Shown piece by piece: positions 33,037 through 41,622 of a DNA stretch of 54,750 nt. The translations under genes were made by a program, and so were the position numbers. This stretch comes from Chloroflexota bacterium (GTDB lineage: Bacteria; Chloroflexota; Dehalococcoidia; JACQUA01). How positions within the stretch are numbered: position 1 is the stretch's first letter; each line of letters opens with the position of its first letter. The DNA lies in the NCBI GenBank assembly GCA_016210565.1, contig JACQUA010000345.1, forward strand, positions 1 to 54,750, in the 5' to 3' direction. The notes below the pieces were generated by a model. That model saw only the letters and a list, made by a program, of their open reading frames with translations, did not search any database and had not been told where the DNA came from.

Positions 33037-33789
33037 TCATGGATTTCGTGGGGCGTCTGGAGTATAGGCTCCCCTGGTGCGCCCCCGGAGCTCCAGCAGA
33101 AAATTGTAGATGTCGGCGCCGGTCCGGAAGCGGGAACGGTCATATTCTTCGTGGTGGACCAGCTCCGACAGTTTCCGCCGGTAGGGTGGTGCGGGTTTGT
33201 AGTCAAGGTAGCCCACAGGAACCATGGTGGGAATAGCCAGTTCTTCAGGCACCTTCAGCAGCGCTTTCAAGGATTCCTCCCAACCGCTGGTGACGCTGCA
33301 CCACTGGGCGCCCAAGCCCAGGGCCGTGGCCGCCAGGCACATTAGCTGGGTTGCATTGCCCATATTCTTGAAGTAGGAAGCGGCCGGGCCGCCCTCACCG
33401 AAAACGAACCTGGAATAAAGGACGCTCGCTTGCATGGTCCGTCTGTCGCCCACCACCACGATGATCACCGGAGCCATCCTGAGCGGCGGCAACTCCGTGG
33501 GCATCTTGCGATAGGCATTATGTCTGAGTTCCTCCACGCGCGTGCGTTCAATTTCGTAGGTGCGCTTGTGGTCATCGAGCAGGAGCTCGGCGATCTTGTC
33601 CTTTGTTTTTTGGTCCTTAATCACAATAAACTCCCAGGGCTGGCTGTTCGCCCCGGACATCGCCCACCGGCCGGCTTCCAATATCTTTTCCACCCATTCA
33701 TCTGGGATCGGGTCCGGTTTGAATTTGCGGGCGTTCCTTCTGCTCCTGACCAAACCCAGGAACTCTTCGATCTGCATCTTTTCGGCCAT
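33037..33789 (-). CDS. Nitroreductase-family flavoprotein 3
   Basis: A 250-residue nitroreductase-fold protein with an AGGAGAAAGA site. It shares SRRNARKFKPDPIPDEWV, GRWAMSGANSQPWEFIVI and LAATALGLGAQWCSV with copies 1 and 2, but lacks their HHGSHG insert and has its own central region (ASVLYSRFVFGEGGPAASYF) and C-terminal tail. It is therefore an older paralogue with a probably different substrate. FMN-contacting arginines near residues 16-21 are intact. It sits between solute-binding lipoproteins 5 and 4. Confidence 0.9.
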   Translation of the reverse strand: MAEKMQIEEFLGLVRSRRNARKFKPDPIPDEWVEKILEAGRWAMSGANSQPWEFIVIKDQKTKDKIAELLLDDHKRTYEIERTRVEELRHNAYRKMPTELPPLRMAPVIIVVVGDRRTMQASVLYSRFVFGEGGPAASYFKNMGNATQLMCLAATALGLGAQWCSVTSGWEESLKALLKVPEELAIPTMVPVGYLDYKPAPPYRRKLSELVHHEEYDRSRFRTGADIYNFLLELRGRTRGAYTPDAPRNP

Positions 33790-33833
33790 TAGTGATCTTT
33801 CTCCTTCTATCTAAAATATCCGGGGCGCGGGAG

Positions 33834-35000
33834 CTACTTCATGGCTTCTTCGATGACTCGCTTGTTTATGGCTGTCCTTTCCCCGGAGGCGATAGCCATC
33901 TTCTCGTCATAAGGGAAGAGTTTGTCATCCGGTTGGAACAATGACGCAGGATTAATCCCGGCGGTGGGGACATCAATGCGCATGCTCGGAGCCCCAAAGC
34001 TCCGGGAAAATACCGTTTGCCCTTCTCTGGTCAGCAGCCAGTTCAGGAAAACGGCAGCCGCGTTGGGGTGAGCCAATTTGTTAACCGCCGAGATGGCTCC
34101 CGTCCCGGCGACGTAAAGATAGCCTTCCTTGAGTTTGGCAACACCTATTGGAGCGCCATCATTAATCATATTGTTCACATTCTCGGACTGCGCCCCGACG
34201 GCGATCGCGTATTTCCCGCGCGCAACGGACTCCACGTGCATTCGATTATCCCTCTGAATAACCGCTTCTTGCTGCTTCACTAATTGCCTTAAGAAATCAT
34301 TGGCTTCCTCTACACTCCATACATTAACGGAAAGATGAGTCATCATTCCGTTGCCCGCACCGGTCACCGTAGGGTCGTTCAAGGTGATCCTGCCCTTATA
34401 TTGCGGCTTTAGCACATCCTTGTAGCTGGTAATCTCGCCTTCCTTGACGAGATCGGTATTATAAACGATATATATTTGTTTAACGGCGGCAAAAGTAATG
34501 TGTCGCTTGTCGGCGTCGAGAAAAGGGAACCTCCCTTCTCTCCAGTATCTTGGCTCTGTTACCTCAGGAAGGATCAGAAGTGGTTCTATGGGTCCAAGAA
34601 GACCATCGGGCTTTAATAACATCAGGGCGGTAGTTTGACCTACTACAAAAAAATCGTGCAGGTATAGGCCAGCGTTTTGTTCAGCTTTGATCTTAGCTGT
34701 CAGTTCCGCGCCCCGGGCAGCAGGAGAGAATTCCAGGTCGATGCCATACTTGTCCTTGAAGGCCCTGGTAAGTTCAGTCCTGGATTCACCTCCCAAAGTA
34801 GTTGGAATCTCAACAATGCCCTCTTTCTTTCCGTCGGCCAGGATCTTGTCCCAGTTTTGCTGCCAGCTCTCTTTTCCAGGTATCACGGCTGAGGTAGCTT
34901 TGGATTCCGGGGGTTGCATGTCTGACGATGGGGCAGTGCAAGCCGCAATGGAGGCGCCAATCAACCCTGGAAGCAATAACAACCAAAACAACCTATTCAT
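33834..35000 (-). CDS. Solute-binding lipoprotein 5
   Basis: A 388-residue lipoprotein. The second of two adjacent ATGs (35000) is preferred, giving five bases of spacing from AAGGAGG. The signal peptide ends at lipobox IAAC (Cys21). Mature features: AFKDKYGIDLEFSPAARGAE, KAEQNAGLYLHDFFVVG, LNDPTVTGAGNGMMTHLSV, FLNWLLTREGQTVFSRSFG with PSMRIDVPTAG. It ends 45 bp before nitroreductase 3 begins, continuing the alternating pattern. No ABC ATPase or permease is visible. Ligand unknown. Confidence 0.9.
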   Translation of the reverse strand: MNRLFWLLLLPGLIGASIAACTAPSSDMQPPESKATSAVIPGKESWQQNWDKILADGKKEGIVEIPTTLGGESRTELTRAFKDKYGIDLEFSPAARGAELTAKIKAEQNAGLYLHDFFVVGQTTALMLLKPDGLLGPIEPLLILPEVTEPRYWREGRFPFLDADKRHITFAAVKQIYIVYNTDLVKEGEITSYKDVLKPQYKGRITLNDPTVTGAGNGMMTHLSVNVWSVEEANDFLRQLVKQQEAVIQRDNRMHVESVARGKYAIAVGAQSENVNNMINDGAPIGVAKLKEGYLYVAGTGAISAVNKLAHPNAAAVFLNWLLTREGQTVFSRSFGAPSMRIDVPTAGINPASLFQPDDKLFPYDEKMAIASGERTAINKRVIEEAMK

Positions 35001-35024
35001 CATTTCCTCCTTAGTCCTGGCCAA

Positions 35025-35475
35025 CCGTAGCCAAGACGAATATTTCTCATTGAGCGGTAGCGGTTTGGTTTATCGAAATCGGATAGGGCTCGATGAAACA
35101 AGCCACTATGGGTCGTACCGTACGGCAGGGCCCAGTGCATTCGTAAGACCGCCATACTACCCCATTGAATCCAGTTAGTCAAAACCATACCGGGTTCGTA
35201 TCCTGCACTTCGCACGGTGCCGACCCAGGATTACTCGCCGTAGGATGGGTCCCGTTGTTCACTGACCCATGATTCTCTTCCAGTCGTCATGATGCTCCAG
35301 CCAGTGTTGTCACCGATCTCTGCCTGGGTGTAGCAACGACTCTCCCTGCCGGAATGTTCCGCATACGATCCCTCGATTGCGATCCTGTATGCCACATCAG
35401 TGCCGTCTGGCATTCCCGCGAAGGAGGGAATCCGTGATAGGGTAAACCCGTTGCCGAGGCATCGAAGCATGACAA
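35025..35475. other. Gene-free stretch
   Basis: I see no credible gene in about 450 bp. A CATTCCCGCGAAGGAGGGAATCC repeat-type segment (about 35410-35432) is present. Short open frames on either strand show no codon bias or motif. Confidence 0.5.
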
Positions 35476-35796
35476 CTATTTGCTGATCTGTTTGTATATG
35501 TGCCCTGCCACCCTTTTCCCGAAGCCCGCACGTCCCCGGGCGTGCAGATCAGCAATGTCTTCGTGATGTCTTTTCATGGTTTCTTCGATGTCATCGCTTT
35601 CTATCTCGTAAACAGTCATATACTTTGCAGGCGTTGACGATACGTCCTGGCTCTCATAGCGTGTTGCCTTAACAAAGCCAGGTGAACCTTTGAGAATGTC
35701 GGGAATGTGGACGTTGTCATACCAGTCATTGAACTCGGCCTCGCGGGTGGGGTCCTTGGGCATGCCGTGAACGATGTAGAGCCACTTTGTAGGCAT
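35476..35796 (-). CDS. EthD-like dimeric alpha/beta-barrel protein
   Basis: A 106-residue protein with WLYIVHGMPKDPTREAEFNDWYDNVHIPD at the N-terminus (WYDNVHIPDIL is typical of EthD/DUF4286-like small barrels), then GFVKATRYE and YMTVYEIESDD. Such proteins bind small hydrophobic or oxidised ligands, isomerise them, or assist catabolic enzymes. It lies directly downstream of the MtmB homologue (140 bp) and may serve the same pathway (inference). The start has only a weak ribosome-binding site. Confidence 0.75.
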   Translation of the reverse strand: MPTKWLYIVHGMPKDPTREAEFNDWYDNVHIPDILKGSPGFVKATRYESQDVSSTPAKYMTVYEIESDDIEETMKRHHEDIADLHARGRAGFGKRVAGHIYKQISK

Positions 35797-35936
35797 TTAA
35801 CGATCACTTTCCTAACCCGGACAAGCCAAATGAAATTTCAAAAACCAAAATCAGTAATGGCAATTCAAAATGCAAAAATGGCATAGCCCTGCGCAAGGCC
35901 TCGTTTTTGGGTGAAACAAGCGTTCAGTCTGGCGCA

Positions 35937-37334
35937 TCACCCCATCGGGATTCCCAGCCTCTGCAATTCCTGTGCAACCCGGTCATATATAGCCACGAGC
36001 TCCCGGGAAGGTGTGAGGGTCTTGATATCGTAGTAGTAGTCAAGGGGCTTGCCTTCGGCGGCGGCGTCATGGCTTTCACAGATGTGGAGCAGCTTCAGCA
36101 GCAACTCATTCGCCCTTTCCCGGCTCAGGCCTGCCGTTCCCCGGGATACCATGGTCACGAGTTCGCAGTCCAGGTCGGGCCGGTATTCCCCGTTTGGCCC
36201 CAGGCCGCAGGCGTATCCGCGCCCGGTCCAGGCGGCGCCGCTGCAGGTGCAGGCTACGGCCAGGGCAGCCAGCTCGTAAAGGTCGACGCCCGTACCCAGG
36301 CCGCTTTTGGTATCGGGGCTGCCGTGGATAAGCATACCCGCGTTGCGCTCCAGCGCCCGTCGAGCCGCCGCCGAGGCCTGGAGCGGGACTCTGGTGGTCC
36401 GGTCCCCCTGGCGATCCACCACGTTCGTGTTAGGAATGGCGCTGGCTCCGGCAAAGGCGATGTATCCCAGCAGGGTGGCGGCCGCAACGATGGCTGCTTC
36501 CTCGCCGGTCCGGCAATAGGCACCCAGAATAGGGTCGGCGGAGCAGGATGTATGGACTCCCATGGCTTGAGCTGCATGGGCCATCCTCAGGCGGTCCCAG
36601 TTAAGCTTCAGCTCCGGCATCAAGGAGACCGATATATGAGAGTTGAACTTGTTGAGGAGTCCCTCTTCCGTGAATAGAGCCAGAATGGCAGGGGGCGAGG
36701 TGACCTGCGTGCCGCTCAGCCAGAGGCCCGGCTTTCCCATCAGCCCGACAATGGCCTTCTGCCACCGCACGACGGCCCTGGCCCATATCATTTCGCCCGG
36801 AGTTTCCGCCAGATACGGAATGCCTTCCAGTTCGTCCTTCAGTCTGCGGGCGAGCTCCCCCAGGGGCCCCGCATCCGAGACATAACTTTCCATCATCCTG
36901 GCGAAAAGGGACTGGCGGCCGCCTCTGTAACGAAAGGTCCTGGCGGGCAGCGCCAGGATGACCGGCGGCACCGGGCTGTCGTGGGACCTGGCTCTTATGG
37001 TGACCGCATCGTTTCCTTCTCCCACAGTGATCTCTTTAGGCGCCCCGGCCACCGCTTTTTCCGCTTCTTCCGCGCGCAGCAAGACGACGCGGTTGGTGTC
37101 CGTGTTGTAGATGCCTACCCTTTCCAGCAGTTGCAGGGCTGCCTGCCAGATCGAGTCGGCGACGGCGTCATCGCAGATAATCTCCTCGGGACTGAAACGA
37201 ATGGAGTGCTCTGAGGTTAACAGCTTGAGCTGCCGGCCCAGCTTGAGGTCAAAGTCCAACTCCCTCATTACCGGCCCGTCGAGGGAGCGCCGGATGAAGT
37301 CCTTCAGGAGTCCCGTATTCGCTTCAGACCTCAT
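35937..37334 (-). CDS. MtmB-like corrinoid methyltransferase without pyrrolysine
   Basis: A 465-residue homologue of methanogen monomethylamine:corrinoid methyltransferase MtmB (about 458 residues). Recalled MtmB sequence aligns at both ends: LLERVGIYNTDTNRVV with LLECGIYCTDTHRIV, EITVGEGNDAVTIRARS with the VLGTGRDAVNVRKRS block, and DIKTLTPSRELVAIYD with DVKTVTPTEEYMQVYD. MtmB carries pyrrolysine (202) in GRPGMGV-Pyl-GPETS. Here GKPGLWL-Ser207-GTQVT has serine encoded by a normal codon. By analogy with non-Pyl MttB relatives (MtgB, MtpB) it may demethylate a substrate other than methylamine (inference). No corrinoid protein is in the window. AAAGGACG lies upstream. Confidence 0.85.
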   Translation of the reverse strand: MRSEANTGLLKDFIRRSLDGPVMRELDFDLKLGRQLKLLTSEHSIRFSPEEIICDDAVADSIWQAALQLLERVGIYNTDTNRVVLLRAEEAEKAVAGAPKEITVGEGNDAVTIRARSHDSPVPPVILALPARTFRYRGGRQSLFARMMESYVSDAGPLGELARRLKDELEGIPYLAETPGEMIWARAVVRWQKAIVGLMGKPGLWLSGTQVTSPPAILALFTEEGLLNKFNSHISVSLMPELKLNWDRLRMAHAAQAMGVHTSCSADPILGAYCRTGEEAAIVAAATLLGYIAFAGASAIPNTNVVDRQGDRTTRVPLQASAAARRALERNAGMLIHGSPDTKSGLGTGVDLYELAALAVACTCSGAAWTGRGYACGLGPNGEYRPDLDCELVTMVSRGTAGLSRERANELLLKLLHICESHDAAAEGKPLDYYYDIKTLTPSRELVAIYDRVAQELQRLGIPMG

Positions 37335-37607
37335 ACTCCGTCACGTCCTTTCGACCCTAATGGAAAAGCAATGAACCCAAATCATGCATGCGTATGCCGG
37401 GGCGGTAGCCGCCCCGATGAATCGGGGCGGGGCTGGGGAAAAATGAAGCATCCAGATAGGATATGCATAAAATGGGATGAATGTTGCATGATGATGAACG
37501 CAGAAAACACGGGCTTCACCGCAAGGGACGGGCCGTCTGTAACCGCTCCTCTTTGCGGAGCATAACCACGCACCCGTAAAGGGTGCGGCTACGGCTGGAC
37601 TGTCCTC

Positions 37608-38750
37608 CTACTTCAGCAGGGGACCAAAAATCTCTTTCACCATCTTCTGTTTTTCGGGACGGAGCCTTAGATCCTCCAGGAAATATTTGCGCCCGGGCTC
37701 CCTCACTTTGTCGGAAGGCAGGTGATCGGTGGATACATCCACCCGGGCGCTCTGGTTGCCCTCCGCCCTGGAATAGATGGTCTGGCCTTCACGAGACAGG
37801 AGCCAGTTGACAAAGAGCTTCGCGGCTTTGGGATGTGGCGCTTTGGCGAAAACGGAAACAACTCCCGCGCCGTGGGTGAGGTAGCTTCCCTCTTGTGGGA
37901 TAACCGGACGCAGTGGGGCGCCCAGCTTAGTGAACTCGGTCACCTCTGCTTCCATGGTCGCCAGCCCCAGGGGGTATTTCCCTCTGGCGACCCATTCTAC
38001 CTGGAGTCTCCGGTCGTTGATGAACACCACGTCCATTCTGGCCAGGGACCTCATGTAGTCATAGCCCAATATTTCGCTGAAAACTGCAAACCAGGAGAAT
38101 CCCGTTCCTCCTGCCGAAGGATCATTCATGGTTATCTTACCCTTCCAGCCGGGGTTGAGGAGGTCTTTCAGGGAAGACAGTTCCGCAGGCTTGACCATGT
38201 CCGTGTTGACCACCATGGGCGGCTGGACATAGGCGATGAAAGCGAGGGTGGTGGTGTCCTCCAGGTGAGGAAGCTTCCCTTGCCACCACGCCGCCGGGTC
38301 CTTCACTTCAGGTAGCAGAAGCAACGGGTCCAGGGTGGTCAACAGACCTGCCGGGTTGTAGACCTCAAATGCCGAACCTTTTCCAGCTATCACCACATCG
38401 GCGTAATTCAGTCCCGCCCGGTTTTCCCTCAGCAGCTTTTCGGCTATTTCGGCGTTCCTGCCGACGGTGACCTCAAGGTCAATGCCATATTTCTGCTTGA
38501 AGGCTGCGGTGAGGGCCGTCCTGGTCGGTGGGGTAAACATGGCATACAGGGCGATATTGCCTTCTTTTTTGGCCTCGCTTACCAGTTGGTCCCATTCCGA
38601 CTGCCATGCCGGCGCGGTTTCCCCACTACTCTTGACTTTCTCCTTTGTCGCGGACGCGGGCGCCTCGGTCGCCTCTTTAGGCGCACAGGCTGTCAGCAGC
38701 AAAGAGAGCAGCAGGATAAAGGCGGGTAAGATGCATAACGTCTTCTTCAT
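37608..38750 (-). CDS. Solute-binding lipoprotein 6
   Basis: A 380-residue lipoprotein with signal peptide MKKTLCILPAFILLLSLLL and lipobox LTAC (Cys22). Mature features: ALTAAFKQKYGIDLEVTVG, NRAGLNYADVVIAG, ITMNDPSAGGTGFSWFAVF, and FVNWLLSREGQTIYSRAEG with SARVDVSTDHLPS, close to lipoprotein 4. It precedes the MtmB homologue in transcription order, separated by 273 bp that contain a CGCACCC/GGGTGCG hairpin (37569-37587) and GC-rich repeats but no gene. Ligand unknown; no permease nearby. Confidence 0.9.
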   Translation of the reverse strand: MKKTLCILPAFILLLSLLLTACAPKEATEAPASATKEKVKSSGETAPAWQSEWDQLVSEAKKEGNIALYAMFTPPTRTALTAAFKQKYGIDLEVTVGRNAEIAEKLLRENRAGLNYADVVIAGKGSAFEVYNPAGLLTTLDPLLLLPEVKDPAAWWQGKLPHLEDTTTLAFIAYVQPPMVVNTDMVKPAELSSLKDLLNPGWKGKITMNDPSAGGTGFSWFAVFSEILGYDYMRSLARMDVVFINDRRLQVEWVARGKYPLGLATMEAEVTEFTKLGAPLRPVIPQEGSYLTHGAGVVSVFAKAPHPKAAKLFVNWLLSREGQTIYSRAEGNQSARVDVSTDHLPSDKVREPGRKYFLEDLRLRPEKQKMVKEIFGPLLK

Positions 38751-38907
38751 TTGTGGTTACTCCAATCCCTTAGCTCGCATATAGATGAATTTCCCGGTCC
38801 CGCGCCCAGCCACGGAAGAAAGCGACAGAGGCCCCCGTCAACTTTCTGGCCGGCAACAACAGGGGTGGACCATTTGCCGGTTGTGCGCACCGCGTTGCTC
38901 AGCCTGG

Positions 38908-39094
38908 TCCTCGCAATCGCCTGGTCCGGCCCGATTGTGCCCCGTAATCCCTACGGCTATACGACTGATTTTGATATTACGGTACTCGCAATCGCCTGGT
39001 CCGGCCCGATTGTGCCCCGTAATCCCTACGGCTATACGACTGATTTTGATATTACGGTCCTCGCAATCGCCTGGTCCGGCCTGATTGTGCCCCC
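38908..39094. repeat. 75-bp tandem repeat, about 2.5 copies
   Basis: Copies start at 38910, 38985 and 39060 with an exact 75-bp period (CTCGCAATCGCCTGGTCCGG at each start). The units are almost identical; the third is cut short. The 636-bp gap between lipoprotein 6 and the GltD-MvhD gene holds this array and the element at 39163-39352, and no gene. Confidence 0.9.
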
Positions 39095-39162
39095 ATGCTA
39101 ACCCACCTCAATCCGGTTTGTCAAGCCAATGACAACCCCAAGCAGCGGGTTCAACGCAGTTG

Positions 39163-39352
39163 CCGTAGGGTGAGTGAAGCGCCCTCCACAGCCTACGACA
39201 TCAGAAGACCGGCAGGGTTCGGGGCGAGGACCCCCCACGTCATCCCCACCGCCCCTCGAATGATGGGTTACGCTCGCAGACTGCGGCCAAACCGGCAGAG
39301 GTGTGTTGACAGGATTGTATGTGTCGCTAAAGCTCGCTGCACCCACCCTATG
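39163..39352. repeat. GTAGGGTGAGTGAAGCG element
   Basis: Imperfect terminal inverted repeats: CGTAGGGTGAGTGAAGCG at the left and CGCTGCACCCACCCTATG at the right, the same family as 4733-4977 and 18143-18295. Confidence 0.6.
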
Positions 39353-39386
39353 ATGGCTACGATGGCTTCACCAACCGTACGCTCTG

Positions 39387-41456
39387 TCACTCCTTCAGCC
39401 GGCCCGCCATGGCCGGCGCCAGGCTGGCTACCTGGGTGGCCTGAGCGGAGGGAACGACGTGGAACTCGAGGCGCTTTTGGTCCAATCCCAGCTCCTTCAT
39501 GATACCTTGCGCGGCTTTGGCGCGCTTTTCGCCCCACACCGGCATATTGCGGTACGGGCAGTTCCCCTCTTCGCAGGAGGCGATAACCACTCCATCGGCG
39601 CCCTTTTCGAAGGCGGCCAGCACGGTATTCACATCCACCCGGGAGACGCAGGGAACAGGGATCCCGTTGTCCGGGATCGCGGGACTGTCCCCATTCTTTC
39701 CACGCGATATGAAGCTGCAATAGAATGTGACGATCTTCGGCGCCGGCATGTTGTTAAGCGCCAACTCTACTTGCCCCGGCAGGTCAACTTCGCCGGATTT
39801 GCGGAAGCCAATGGCCCGGGCTGGGCATTCTCCCACGCATAGCCCGCAGGCCTGGCACTGGTCAAGCCGTATGTCTACCGAATTGGAAGCGGTAACCACG
39901 GGGACGCCGTAGGGACAGACCCGGACGCAGGTGAGGCACTCGATGCATTTGTCGGGAATCCTGAAGGCCCCGGCGCCGCAGCTAAGGCACCGCCGGGCTT
40001 CCGCCACGGCCATTCCGGCGTCATAGCCCAGGTCAACGGGTTCCAGATTTGTCACCCTTTTTCTGAGATCCGCCATAGGCACCGCCACCCGGGGATTTCT
40101 CTTTATCTTTTCAACAGTGCTGTCCGCCAGTTTGTCCAGCTCTTTCGGCTCCCGGTCATAGTCTGCGGGGACCTGGTTACCGCTGAGGAACTCGGCGATG
40201 GACGAAGCCGCTTTCCGTCCGCTGGCCATAGCCTGCACGGCTGTGGCCGGGCCTATGGCCACTTCACCGGAAACAAAAACGCCCCGGTCGGTGGTGGCCA
40301 GGGTATTCCGGTCATAGATTACCTGACCTCGCTCCGAAAGCTGGACCGGACTGCCCTTGAGACACTGGAGGTCGGCCGCCTGGCCGATGGCGATGATGAC
40401 GGTGTTGCCGCTGATGGTGGACATGCGGTCCTCGTAGAAGGTGGGGTTGAATCTGCCCTGGGAGTCGAAGACCGCCCTGACGGCCTTGCACCCGAGACCG
40501 GTGATATCGCATTCATGCACGAGCAGCTCCCGGGGTCCGAGAGAACAATTGACTTCGATGCCTTCTTCCGCTGCCTCCTCGATTTCCCAGGGGAAGGCCG
40601 GCATCTCGTGCCGGGCTTCGAGACAGGCTATCTTTACCCGTTCGGCGCCGCACCGCAGGGCGGACCGGGCGACATCCATGGCCACGTTACCGCCGCCGAT
40701 GACGATAACTTCCCTGCCTGGTTTGAACCGGAAGCCGGCGGAATTCACTGCCCTCAGGAAGGGCAAAGCCAGGTAAACGTTTTCGCTGGCTATTCCAGGT
40801 ATGTTGAGGCTCCGGCTTACGGGAAGGCCAAGCGCCAGCAGGACGGCCCGGAAACCGTCTTTCTTCAGTTGGTCCAGGGTGAGGTCCGTGCCGAGGGCCA
40901 CGCCGGTCTCGATCCGGACTCCCAGGGTCCTGATGCCGTCGACATCCTCCTCGATGACGTGCCTGGGCAATCGGTACAGCGGAATAGCCGAACTGAGGGC
41001 GCCTCCAGCGGCTTTTTCCCTTTCGAAAACGGTGACTTGAAAGCCCATCAGCGACAGGTCGTGGGCTGCTGTCAGACCGGCCGGGCCGGCGCCCACGATG
41101 GCGACTTTTTCGCTGCGTTTGGGCGCGTTGGCGATGACTGGCTCGCGCCTGCCCTGTTCCAGGGCAGCGCGTTTCAGGGCGCGAATCGAGATGGGCTGAT
41201 CGGCTTTTTCACGCCGGCATTTGCTCTCGCAGGGATGGGCGCAGATAGTCCCGCAGATGAACGGCAGGGGATTGGTTTCCCGGACGATGCCCCGGGCTTC
41301 CCGGAAGCGGCCCAGGCTGCTGAGGCCCACGTAGGCGCGGACGTCCTGGTGGATGGGACAGGCGAACTGGCAGGGGGGCTGGACGTTGGCGTCGTCCGGG
41401 AAGTAGCCGGCGCGTTTCTGGTCGGTTGCCGGAATCGGACTGCTTGTTGGCTGCAT
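39387..41456 (-). CDS. GltD-ferredoxin-MvhD fusion oxidoreductase
   Basis: A 689-residue cytoplasmic electron-transfer protein. Residues about 25-100 hold the GltD N-terminal Fe-S region (CQFACP, CGTICAHPCESKC). Residues 110-430 are the flavoprotein with FAD motif VGAGPAGLTAA (121-131) and NAD(P) motif IGGGNVAMDVA (253-263). Two [4Fe-4S] motifs follow (CIECLTCVRVCP at 504-515; CQACGLCVGECP at 534-545). An MvhD domain ends the chain (about 573-680; Cys580, 603, 628, 633, with CEEGNC where the plus-strand MvhD has Sec). It should take electrons from NAD(P)H and deliver them to an Fe-S partner such as glutamate synthase or MetVF encoded upstream. A GAGGAGGGA site precedes the ATG. Confidence 0.9.
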   Translation of the reverse strand: MQPTSSPIPATDQKRAGYFPDDANVQPPCQFACPIHQDVRAYVGLSSLGRFREARGIVRETNPLPFICGTICAHPCESKCRREKADQPISIRALKRAALEQGRREPVIANAPKRSEKVAIVGAGPAGLTAAHDLSLMGFQVTVFEREKAAGGALSSAIPLYRLPRHVIEEDVDGIRTLGVRIETGVALGTDLTLDQLKKDGFRAVLLALGLPVSRSLNIPGIASENVYLALPFLRAVNSAGFRFKPGREVIVIGGGNVAMDVARSALRCGAERVKIACLEARHEMPAFPWEIEEAAEEGIEVNCSLGPRELLVHECDITGLGCKAVRAVFDSQGRFNPTFYEDRMSTISGNTVIIAIGQAADLQCLKGSPVQLSERGQVIYDRNTLATTDRGVFVSGEVAIGPATAVQAMASGRKAASSIAEFLSGNQVPADYDREPKELDKLADSTVEKIKRNPRVAVPMADLRKRVTNLEPVDLGYDAGMAVAEARRCLSCGAGAFRIPDKCIECLTCVRVCPYGVPVVTASNSVDIRLDQCQACGLCVGECPARAIGFRKSGEVDLPGQVELALNNMPAPKIVTFYCSFISRGKNGDSPAIPDNGIPVPCVSRVDVNTVLAAFEKGADGVVIASCEEGNCPYRNMPVWGEKRAKAAQGIMKELGLDQKRLEFHVVPSAQATQVASLAPAMAGRLKE

Positions 41457-41622
41457 TCTGGTCCCTCCTCTGTGCCGCAGTGGATTGCAGGTTACAGATT
41501 ACCGATTCAAGATTCCCTGCCCCCCCGTGGGGGCGGGGGTGCTCCTTGCTGGGTATCTGACTACCAGGGCACGCGGCAGCGTGCCGCTACTGGTTACTCA
41601 CTACTCACTACTCGCCACTTTT

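Noticed and set aside
38785-39101. Small proteins encoded by the 75-bp tandem repeat
   Set aside because: The frames are open only because the repeat length is divisible by three; no start site, motif or codon bias supports them.
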